Shown in pieces: positions 1-8,300 of a DNA stretch of 10,524 nucleotides. The notes beneath the pieces were generated by a model. The model made no database searches. It worked only from the letters and a program-made list of their open reading frames with translations, and was not told where the DNA came from. Position 1 is the stretch's first letter. Each line of letters opens with the position of its first letter. The stretch is from Parvularia atlantis (taxonomy: Eukaryota; Opisthokonta; Rotosphaerida): positions 1 through 10,524 of the forward strand of contig CALSCO010000879.1 of NCBI GenBank assembly GCA_943704415.1, in the 5' to 3' direction. The position numbers and the translations under genes were made by a program.

Positions 1-24
1 CCCCGCGCGCGCGGCCCCGCGCAG

Positions 25-253
25 AGTTCCTCAAGATCGCGCAGGCCGTCGCCATCGGCTTTGCGGTCATGGGTGCGCCTTACTTTCTCTTGCTGTCGGC
101 GCCCGTCCCGCTGACACCCCACCCGCGCGCAGGCTTCATCGGCTACTTTGTCAAGCTGATCCACATCCCGATCAACAACATCATCGTGTGCGTCCCGCGT
201 CCCGCGCTGTGGCTGGCCGCGCGCTCATACCGCGCCCTGCACGCAGGTCGTGA
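25..253 (+). CDS. SEC61G: Sec61 gamma subunit (SSS1/SecE family), 3' part
   Basis: Small tail-anchored subunit of the ER protein-translocation channel (Sec61 complex). Exons I place: 25-72, 133-187 and 247-253 (TGA 251-253); the upstream exon or exons lie outside the window. The spliced product begins at [12 protein letters not shown] and runs through [16 protein letters not shown] to NNIIVS. This is the conserved amphipathic helix plus membrane helix of Sec61 gamma, ending at the usual place. Bases 1-24 do not encode the expected family sequence and end in gcgcag, so they are the end of an intron (acceptor at 24). The introns 73-132 (60 nt) and 188-246 (59 nt) start gtgcgc/gtgcgt and end in cag. 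The last exon encodes only one base of a Val codon, one Ser and the stop. Without splicing the frame runs into unrelated sequence. The identity is secure because the membrane segment is close to invariant across eukaryotes. Confidence 0.93.
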
Positions 254-375
254 GCGCACCAAGTACGGTCGCGCGCCTGTCGTGTGGCCGTCTGTGCCCG
301 CTGGCCCCGGGAGGACAACGGAAAGAAGGAACTGGGGCTCTGCGGCACACCACACACGCAGTAGCCGGCGCCCCC
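254..375. other. Convergent intergenic spacer (Sec61 gamma / propeller-like gene)
   Basis: This 122-bp gap lies between two stop codons facing each other, so both 3' UTRs and both polyadenylation sites must lie here or overlap the neighbouring gene. I see no AATAAA and no clear hairpin. Confidence 0.6.
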
Positions 376-1630
376 TCAGCTGCCGCCCGCCCACACGCCC
401 GTCCACCCCTGCAGCTGGCCTGCGCTGTCGGCCGACAGCACGCAGCGCGGCAGCATCGGATGCCACGTGTGCGCCAGCACCCGCCGCCGCCGCCCGAATG
501 CGTGCCCGCCGTGCCGGTACACGGTCGCGCCGCCGAGCCGCACGATGTCGACCGTGCCCGCGACGGCCGCCGCCGACGACACGCTCGCCACGCCGCGCTC
601 GAACGGGCTCATCTGCACCGCGCACCCGCAAAAGGAGTCAAACGCGCCGACCCGTGCAGCACGTGCGCGCGCCCAGACGCACATGCAGCTGCACCGTGTC
701 CTGCCGCAGGGGCGCATCGGCTGGCAGCGGCTGCCACCCGTCCAGCGGCTGCGGCGGCATTGTGCCCGGTGCGCGCAGGTCGATCGCCGACAGCTCGCCG
801 CGCCGCGAGATGCACAGCACCGCGCGCTCGTCGAACGGGTCATAGGCGAGTTGTGCCAGGCTGCTGCCGTTCGCCGCGTCCGCGCGAACGGTCTGCACCT
901 TTGCCGCGCGCGCATCGACGACGTCCAAGCCGCCGCGCGCCGTCTGCAGCATGAACGTCCCGTCGCCGAGCTGCACGAGCCCTGCGCACAGCGCCGCACC
1001 GGCCGCCGCGTGACTCGACGTCGCCGCGCCCGAGCTGGCGTCGAACAGCGTGACGGCCGCGCCGGCCGCGTGCGCCACGGCCACGGTGTACCGCCCGACG
1101 CGGCCGGCACAGCACCACACCGCACCGTGCGACACTTCAAGCCGGGCGGGCGCCTCGTCGCCGTTCCGCAAAGGCAGCAGCAGCACAGCGCCCTCGCAGT
1201 CGGAGAGCGCGGCGACGCTATCCAGGGGCGCGACCACGCGCGCATCGATGTCGACGATCGCGCCCTGCAGCGGCACAAGCTCGTCCGGCAGGTCGTCAGC
1301 TCTTCCGCTGCCGCCGTGGCTGTGCCCGTGCGCGCGTCCGTCCAGCGCGACAAGCTGCGCCTCGCCGCGGGCCGCGAGCACGAGCGCCGCGCTGCCCGCG
1401 GGTGCGAGCGCCTGGACAGGCGGCCAGAGGTCGAAGATGCGTAGGCGGGCGTAGGCGGCGATGGTGTTTGGGCGGAGCGGCCAGTCGAGCGCGTTGTCGT
1501 TGTCGTCGTCGTCGTCGTTGTCGTTGTCGTTGTCGTCGTCGTCGTTGTCGTCGTCGTCGTCGTCGTCGTCGCGTGCGTCGGTTGTGTCACTGTTCGCCAT
1601 CGTGGCTGTTGCGCGACGACGTTCAGGCAT
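376..1630 (-). CDS. Beta-propeller (WD40-like) protein with Asp-rich N-terminus, function unknown
   Basis: Two exons, 1630-683 and 612-376 on the minus strand, separated by a 70-nt intron (613-682, donor gtgcgt, acceptor tgcag, phase 0). They give 394 aa. A second Met at 1600 would give 384 aa and leave more room for a promoter. After a short basic start comes a run of about 26 Asp/Asn residues (about residues 20-45). The rest shows repeated short beta-strand motifs such as [42 protein letters not shown] and [13 protein letters not shown], spaced like the blades of a WD40 propeller. The last of these has the typical S-A-D-x-x-G-x-x-x-x-W strand. I cannot assign it to a named family; nucleoporin-like or assembly-chaperone propellers are possible but not shown. 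It sits head-to-head with the septin gene. Confidence 0.75.
1497..1572 (-). repeat. GAC/AAC trinucleotide repeat coding for poly-Asp/Asn
   Basis: About 25 units of tcg/tcgttg on the plus strand, read as GAC with scattered AAC on the minus strand, inside the first exon of the propeller-like gene. The interruptions by Asn codons suggest a repeat kept in frame and partly stabilised. Length variation between strains is likely. Confidence 0.85.
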
Positions 1631-1661
1631 TTAGTGCGCGCAACAAGGGCCGTGTCGAGAG
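1631..1661. promoter_or_regulatory. 31-bp divergent start region
   Basis: The putative start codons of the propeller-like gene (1630, minus) and the septin (1662, plus) are only 31 bp apart, or 61 bp if the propeller protein starts at 1600. Any promoter must therefore overlap transcribed or coding sequence. I see no TATA box. Confidence 0.5.
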
Positions 1662-3794
1662 ATGCCGCTGGTGCGTCGCCTGCGTCGCCCCGCCGCCGCC
1701 GCGTGCGCTGCGTGCCCTTGTGCCCTGTGTCCTGTCCTGTGTGCTGCGTGCTGCGTGCTGCGTGTGCTTTGCCGTGACACGCGCAACCCGCCACCCCGCC
1801 GCGCCGCCCGTTCCCGAAATAACCCTCCCTGCGCGCGCGCGCCGCCGGCCGCAGGAGTACGCGCTGCAGCGCGAGGGCGTGGCCGGCGCGACGGCGTGGG
1901 CCGAGACGCCCGAGCGGCGCCTGGCGCCGACGGTCGTGGTCGGGCTGGAGACGGTGCCGGCGCAGGCCGTGCGCGCGGCGCGGCAGAAGGGCCATGTGCT
2001 CAACGTGATGGTCGCGGGCGAGTCGGGCCTGGGCAAGACCACCTTCCTCAACACCCTCTTTGGCGACGCCCTCGTCGCGCCCGAGGACCTCCCGCTGGCC
2101 GAGCGCGCCACCAAGGCCATCCGCGCCACCACCTTTGGTCTGTGCTGTCTGCGCGCGCTCGCGTGCTCGTGTTGCGCGTGCTCATGCCGACGCACAACCA
2201 CGCGCAAACGCAGCCCTCAACGAGAACGGCGTCGAGCTCAAGGTCACCGCCGTCGACACCCCCGGCTTCGGCATTCAGCTCAACCGGACAACCGGGTGCG
2301 CGCGCACTGCTCGTGGCTACCACGCTGCTCGTGCTCACGCTCGCATTGCAACATCGCCCCGTCCACAGCCTCCAGCCCGTCGTCGACTACGTCAACAACC
2401 AGCTCCAGAACACCCTTGCCGACGAGGAGCGCACCTCGTTCCGCACCTCCGCCCAGGACACCCTCGTCCACGTCTGCTTCTACTTCATCTCGCCGACCGG
2501 CCACTCGTGCGCCGCCGCCGCCACCACCGCTGCCCCGCTCGCTCATTCAGCTGCGCAGGCTCACCGAGCTCGACGTCCTCGCCATGCGCTCGCTCGCCGA
2601 CAAGGTCAACCTGATCCCTGTCATCGGCAAGGCCGACACGCTCACGCGCGAGGAGCTGCACGCCTTCCGCGCGCGGGTGCGCCTCTTGTGCCGCTGGCTG
2701 TCCCCCGCGCGCGCACGCCGTGCTGACAGCGCCCGCGACCGCGTGCGCAGTTGATGCAGCAGATCAAGGCCGCCGGCATCGCGATCTACCCGCAGGCGCA
2801 CACGTTCGTGCCCGAGACGAACCCGGCCGAGTACGAGGTGCGCGTCGTCCGCCCGCCCACGAGCGCCCCACCACCGCACTCACGCACACCGCCCTACCGT
2901 AGAAGTACATGCCCTTCGCCGTCGTTGGCAGCAGCACTGTCATCAAGACCTCGGACGGCCGCACGGTCCGCGCGCGCCAGTACCGCTGGGGTGTGGTCGA
3001 GGTCGAGAACCCGGAGCACTCGGACTTTACGCGCCTGCGCGAGCTCGTGATCCGGTGCGCCTCCCCGCCGTCGCCCTTTGCGCAGCTGACGCTGTGCAGG
3101 CAAAACCTCAACGACCTTGTCGAGGTGTCGCACGCGGTGCACTACGAGAAGTACCGCGCGGAGCGCCTTCAGTCGCAGGTGATTGCAGCTGCCCGCTGCC
3201 GGCCGCGGCTCCGCTCTTATCGCGGCGCACCGCATCGCCAGGGCCGCGCCGATCCGATCCTTCAGAGCGACAAGGACTTTGACGAGCGCATGGAGAAGGA
3301 GCGCGCGGACTTTGCGCGCGACATGCAGGTGCGCCGTTTGTGCGCGCGCTTGCGGCCCCCCGGCCGCAGCCGACCGAGGTGGTCGGGGGCGGCAGGTGCG
3401 CGAGGAGAAGATGCGCAAGCTGTTTGAGAAGAAGATGGCCGAGAAGGACGAGGAGCTTAAGGCCAAGGAGCAGGAGGTGCGCGAGGCCGCCGCGCACCTC
3501 GCACGTCCGTGATGACGGCTCGGCGCACGCGCAGCTCATCAAGAAGCGCGAGCAGTGGATGATCGAGATCGAGAACGAGCGGAAACAGCTGCAGGCCGAG
3601 GCGGCCGAGGCCGACCGCAAGATGCGCGAGGGCTCGAGGTTCGCGGCCTCTGCCCAACACACGCGCTGCGTGTGCTCACTGGCACGCGCGGCCAACGCAG
3701 CTCCAACCTTGCCGGCGAGGGCGGCGAGACGGACAAGAAGAAGAAGGGCCTGCTCGGGGCGTCGAGCCTGCTGCGCCCGAAGAAGGACAAGTGA
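1662..3794 (+). CDS. Septin GTPase with C-terminal coiled coil
   Basis: Filament-forming GTPase that scaffolds membranes and cell division. Exons: 1662-1670, 1855-2137, 2214-2295, 2369-2506, 2559-2676, 2751-2837, 2903-3054, 3100-3178, 3266-3328, 3396-3476, 3535-3638, 3701-3794; 1290 nt, 429 aa, all phases closing. The P-loop is GESGLGKT (58-65), G3 is DTPGFG (112-117), and CFYFISPTGHSLTELD and IPVIGKADTLT follow. G4 is GKAD (194-197), where septins usually have AKAD. The septin unique element is at about 240-310 (RQYRWGVVEVENPEHSDF, VHYEKYR). Exons 9-11 are a highly charged coiled coil, followed by a Ser-rich, Lys-rich tail ending RPKKDK. The start is the least certain part: no ATG lies in frame upstream of 1855 within the intergenic space, so I use ATG-CCG-CTG at 1662 spliced by a 184-nt intron (gtgcgt...gcag, phase 0). 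Confidence 0.93.
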
Positions 3795-3992
3795 CGCGGT
3801 GTGGCCTGGGCGAGTACGCGGAGGGGAGCGGTGTTTGTTTTTGTGTGTCGCGTGATGTTGGGTGAGCGGGTGCAACGTCCTGCCACTGATCAACCTCTTA
3901 GTCCCTGGCCGAGCACACACAGGGCACAGACACGGACGAATAGGAATGCTCCGGGGGCCGGGCTACCGCGCGACTCGGAAAGCGGGTGGTGC
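3795..3992. other. Convergent intergenic spacer (septin / Cys-rich gene)
   Basis: This 198-bp gap lies between two facing stop codons. It contains a T-rich stretch with TGTTTGTTTTTGTGTG (about 3832-3848) that could serve 3' end formation of the septin. No AATAAA and no RNA gene is visible. Confidence 0.5.
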
Positions 3993-5200
3993 TCACAGCC
4001 ACGCGGCGCAGAGGGCGACAGCCGCGACGACGATCGCCGCGACGGTGGCGCCGGTACGTGCTGCCGCGCCCGTCGGCGTCGGCGTGGACGTGGGGGCGCT
4101 AGTGGGGCCGTCGGTCGGGCCGCTGGTCGGGCCGCTGGTCGGCGCATCGGTCGGCGCATCGGTCGGAGCCTCCGTGGAGGCGTCCGTCGGGCCGCTGGTC
4201 GGCGCATCGGTCGGCGCATCGGTCGGCGCGTCCGTGGGAGCGTCCGTCGGGGCGTTCGTCGGGGCGTCTGTTGGGGCGTCGGTCGGCACGTAGTCGCAGA
4301 CGTAGCCCGGCTCGCTGCGGTCACCGCGCAAGGTCAGGCCGACGCTATGCGTTCCAGCAACGGCGCACCACTCGCCGCTGTACGTGCCCACCGCGCGGCA
4401 CCGCTGCACACAGCTGTCGTCGGGGCAGAGCCACTCACCGGCCCTGCTATTGCAGCCGGCGTTGTTGTACTCGTCGAACCCGTACTCCGAGCCGTCGGCG
4501 TTGAACACCTGGATGGGCGTGCCTGCGCGGAGCGTGAGGGAGAAGCGCGCGCGCAAAAGGAGGGGGGGGAAAAAAAAAACAGTGGGCACGCACGCAAGAT
4601 TGGCACAAACACGCCCAGGTCCGTGCAGCTGTTGACCGCGCCGGTGCACGAGATCGAGGCCCACAGGCCGAACTCGCTCGCGTCCGGCATGGTGATGTTG
4701 GTGGACGACGACGCGTCCACCCCGCTGGCCGACCAGACAACGCTCGCCGAGTAGGTGAAATCAGGTTGGAATTCCTGGCACGCGCCCTCGCCCGCGCACT
4801 TGAACGAGACGCGGCTGCGGTCGCCGAAGACGAGCGAGCTGCCGCCGAAGAGAACAGCGGCCTCATCGGCGTCCGCGACGACGGTGACGGTCGCGTCAGT
4901 GCCGACACCACTCGAGTCGCTCGCGGCCAGGGTGAGCGAGTAGCACGCGAGAGCGTCGCTACAGCCGAGAGTGACGTCGGCGGTGGGCGGCACGACAAAG
5001 TTGACGAAGGCGCACGCGCCGAAGCTAGTGCAGCGCAGCTCGCAGGGCGACTCGGTGCACGTGATGTTTGTATTGGCGCAGAGCTCGTCACTGCCGTCGT
5101 AGTACGAGACGTCGCACTCGAAGGGCGGGTCGGCGCGCGCGCCCGCGAGGAGGAGCAGCGCGGCGAGGGCGAGGGCGAGGGCGAGGGCGGCGGCGCGCAT
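3993..5200 (-). CDS. Secreted Cys-rich surface protein with PTDA repeats and GPI-type tail
   Basis: Two exons, 5200-4594 and 4522-3993 on the minus strand, with a 71-nt intron (4523-4593, donor gtgcgt, phase 1), giving 378 aa. Residues 1-23 are a signal peptide (MRAAALALALALAALLLLAG). The ectodomain (24-281) is rich in Cys and small residues and has sequons such as N45-I-T. It shows loosely repeated C-x(n)-A-C motifs (TSFGACAF, CSDALACYS, CAGEGACQE, CTGAVNSC) like the turns of a beta-helix. A Cys-rich end part follows (GEWLCPDDSCVQRC). Residues 282-352 are Thr/Pro repeats. The last 26 residues are small residues followed by a hydrophobic stretch with no charged tail (TGATVAAIVVAAVALCAAWL), as in GPI-attachment signals. 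It is probably a cell-surface or extracellular-matrix protein on an O-glycosylated stalk; I do not recognise the ectodomain family. An alternative is a plain C-terminal membrane anchor. Confidence 0.82.
4074..4286 (-). repeat. 12-bp tandem repeat coding for P-T-D-A units
   Basis: The plus strand shows a recurrent 12-bp unit (ggcgcatcggtc and variants). On the minus strand it is read as P-T-D-A, with variants P-T-S-G, S-T-E-A and P-T-N-A, about 17 units. A block of several PTDA units followed by PTSG occurs twice, which suggests duplication of a larger unit. The product is a Thr/Pro stalk of the kind that is often O-glycosylated. Confidence 0.9.
4561..4579 (-). repeat. Homopolymer tract in the intron of the Cys-rich gene
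   Basis: A run of G next to a run of A on the plus strand (poly-T then poly-C on the coding strand) lies inside intron 4523-4593, upstream of its acceptor. It is plausibly the polypyrimidine tract. It is also a likely spot for sequencing or length errors, but these would not affect the coding frame. Confidence 0.8.
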
Positions 5201-5385
5201 CCTGGTAGCGGCAGAGAAGGCTCGAAATGGCCTTGAAACGTGCGATCTCGATTCTGGCCAATGGCAGCGCGTGGCGGGACGAAACAGCATGGCCGCGGTC
5301 GCACGGCACAAGGGCACTGTATACGCCGCCTGTGCTGTTTGAGTGACACGGGTCGGCACACATCGCCGTCGCGCGCGCAGACAGC
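5201..5385. promoter_or_regulatory. Divergent promoter region with CCAAT motif
   Basis: This 185-bp gap lies between the start codons of the Cys-rich gene (minus) and the S9A-like gene (plus). It contains GGCCAATGG at about 5257-5264, a CCAAT-box-like element roughly 60 bp from one start and 120 bp from the other. CCAAT boxes are common in divergent promoters elsewhere, but a single 5-base match is weak evidence. No TATA box is seen. Confidence 0.35.
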
Positions 5386-8300
5386 ATGGCGGGCGCCGCG
5401 ATCCGGCGCCGCCGCCGCCTCGTCCGCCTCGTCCGCCTCGTCCTCGTCCTCCTCGTGCTGCTCGCGGCGGCAGCACCGCCACCCGCGGCCGCCCAGGCCG
5501 GCGAGGCCGTGCCGCCCGGTGCGCCGCGCACACACCGCACCGCACGCCGCACACGCTGACCGCGGCAGCACAACAGTCGCGCGCAAGGAGCCCGTCGAGC
5601 GCCGCGCCCACGGCGACGTGCTCGTGGACGACTACGCATGGCTCAGCAACCGCACCAGCCCCGAGACGCTCACGTGCGCGCGCGCCTGTGCGCTGGCCCG
5701 CGTCGCCACTGCGCACTCACGCGCGCGCAGCTATGCCGCCGACGAGAACTCCTACCTCGCCGAGACGACCGCGCCGCTCGCCGCGCTGCAGCAGGCGCTG
5801 CTGGCAGAGGTGCCCCGCCGTGCCGCCGTCCCGCGCTGCCGTAGCCGCAACTCACCCGCCGCGCGCAGATGACGCCGCGCGTGGCCGCCGCGCGCCTCGC
5901 CGGGCCGCCCGTCGCCGTCGCCGGATTCGTCTTCACCCGGCGGTGCGTCTGTTTGATGTTGACGCCGATAGCTGACGCGGACGGACGGGCTTGCAGCCAC
6001 GTGCGCAACGGGCTGTTCCAGTGGCTGCGCGACGGCCGCGTCGTGCTGGACGAGGCCGCGCTCGCCGCCGACCACCCGACGCACTTCCGGTGCGCGCCAT
6101 CGCCCCCATGAGAAGTACACGCTGACGACGTTGCCGCCCGCAGCATGGGGCCCGTGGCCATCAGCCCCGACGGCGCAACGCTCGCGTTCACATACGACTA
6201 CGTCGGCGCGCGGCAGCTCCGGCTGCAGCTGCTCAACGTCGAGGCACGCACGCGAGCGCGCGCCACCCGTTGGGGCACGCACGCGCTCACACCCGCGGTC
6301 CCCCAGAGCGGGGCCGTGCGCGACGACGAGACCGTCGAGGGCCTCTTTGGCGACAGCCTTGAGTGGGCCGCCGACGCCCGCACGCTCTTCTACGACCTGA
6401 TGGACGGGACCACGGGCCAGGTTCGCTATCGCCGTATCGCGCGCGACCTGACACGTCGCGCATCAGCCGCTCGACGTGTACCGCCACATGCTCGGCACGC
6501 CTATCGCGACCGACACCGTGGCGCTGTCGACACGCGCCGACCCGCGCTTTGTTGCGCGCGTGACCGCCACCAACGACCAGGCGCTGCTGCTGTTCTGGCG
6601 CCACGGCATTTCGTGCGACGAGGTCGCATACGTGCGCGCGGACCAGCCACAGGTCGCGCCGACGCTGCTTGTGCGGCTGCAGCCCGGTGCGTGCTGCGCG
6701 AGTGTTCGCGCATGCGCGCGCGCCAACACCATCTGTGCGGCCAGGCGTCGCGCTCGCTGCCGTTGAGCACTACAACGGCCACGTGCTCGTGCTCACCAAC
6801 AACGGCGACGGCGGTGCGCTCGCTGTGCCGCACTTGCGCTGCACCGAGGCTGATCCACGTGCGCCGCGCAGTCAACATGCGCCTCGTCACCGCGCCGCTG
6901 CCCGCGCCCGGCGGCGAGCCGATTGACCTTGCCAGCGCGACCGAGCTCGTGCCCGTGCGTGCTTGCTGCTGGCGGTGCTCGTTGTGCTGACGTCTTGGGC
7001 GCGCGTGTGCCCCTCAGGCATCGCCGCTGCAGCACATCGTGGCCGTCGCGGTGCACGCCGCGCACCTGACGCTGTTCACCGTCATCGACGCATCGTTCTC
7101 GGTGCAGGTGCTGAGCCTCGCAGACTTTCCGCAGCTGTCCGTGCCGGTGCGCGCTGGCTTTGCGCCGTCGCCGCGCGGCTGCATGACGCTGTGCATCTGG
7201 ACGCAGGCCTTTGTACAGCTGCCCGCCGGCGTGCACCACGCGATGGACTGGCGGCGCGAGCACTACCCCGTGCTGCGCTTCAGCACGTTTAACGACACGG
7301 CTGGCGTGCTACTCACGTCATCACTGACGATGCCCGATGCGCTCTACGAGTACGACTTTGCGCGCGGCGGCGCGCCGCGACTGCTGGAGACGGTCAACGT
7401 GCGCTCCCCCCCTACTCCCCTCCTCGCGCTCGCACACACCTAGACATGCCCGCTGAACGCGCGCGTGCGCAGATCACGGGCTACAACCCGGCCGACTACG
7501 TCGAGTACCGCCTGGAGGTGCCGACGACTAGCGAGGACGAGGGCGTGCGTCCGCCACGATCGCGCTGCTTGCCGTGCTCATGCCGACGCGCTCCAGTGGC
7601 GCGACGACCAGTGGATCCCAGTCACGCTCGCCTTCCGCCGCGCGTCAAGTCCGGGCTCAACGCAGCTGCCGGCCAACCTGCCCATGCTGCTCGAGGTCTT
7701 TGGCGCGTACGGCCGCGCGGACGGGCCGCGCTTCAGCGCCGAGCGCGTGTCGCTACTGGACCGCGGCGTGGCCTACGCCTTTGCGCACGTGCACGGCGGT
7801 GCGCATGCGCGCAGCAGCGTCACGTGCCCGCTCATCACACACACACACACGCGCGCGCGCGCGCGCGCGCAGACGGGCTGCTTGGGCCCGAGTGGCACAT
7901 CAACGGGCGCCGGCTGCTCAAGGAGCGCACGTTCGCAGACGTGGCCATCTGCGCCGAGTACCTGGTGCAGACGGGTGCGACGTCGTTCGACAAGCTGGCG
8001 CTGCGCGGCGAGTACGTGCGTTACCTGGTGTTTGCGCAAGCCTGACACGCGCGCACAGCTTCGCGGGCGGCCTCGTGGCCGGCGTGGCGCTGGCGTCGCT
8101 ACGGCAGGAGGCTTCGCCGGGGACGCCTATGTTTGCGGCCGTGCTCGCCAAGACGCCGTTCCTGGTGCGCGGCGAAGGAGGCTGTTACGGCGGTTGTGCG
8201 TGGGGCTGATCGCGCGCGCGCCGGCGCCAGGATGTGACGAGCAATATGCTTGCCAACACGTCCGAGGCCACTTGGGTCGACTACGAGCGCGACGAGTGGG

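Noticed and set aside
69-1995. Long overlapping open frames on both strands around the propeller-like gene, including one giving a Thr run
   Set aside because: High GC content removes stop codons, so several frames stay open. Only the 376-1630 minus model gives propeller-like strands; the others are Arg/Ala/Pro-rich, and the Thr run is the Asp repeat read out of frame.
3055-3099. Use of the earlier acceptor at 3085 in the septin
   Set aside because: It gives the wrong phase with the donor at 3055. The 45-nt intron to 3099 restores RQNLNDLVEVSHAVHYEKYR.
3862-4293. Plus-strand frame with long Val/Gly/Ala repeats (VGASVGASVG)
   Set aside because: It is the antisense of the PTDA repeat, with no start context or domain. 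The minus-strand reading has a signal peptide, correct splicing and a sensible end.
8028-8058. Alternative joins that would give a Ser before Phe-Ala-Gly-Gly (S-F-A-G-G)
   Set aside because: The Ser codon would span the acceptor cag, or need a 29-nt intron ending at 8040. Even then the motif would be L-T-R-A-H-S-F-A-G-G, not G-x-S-x-G-G.
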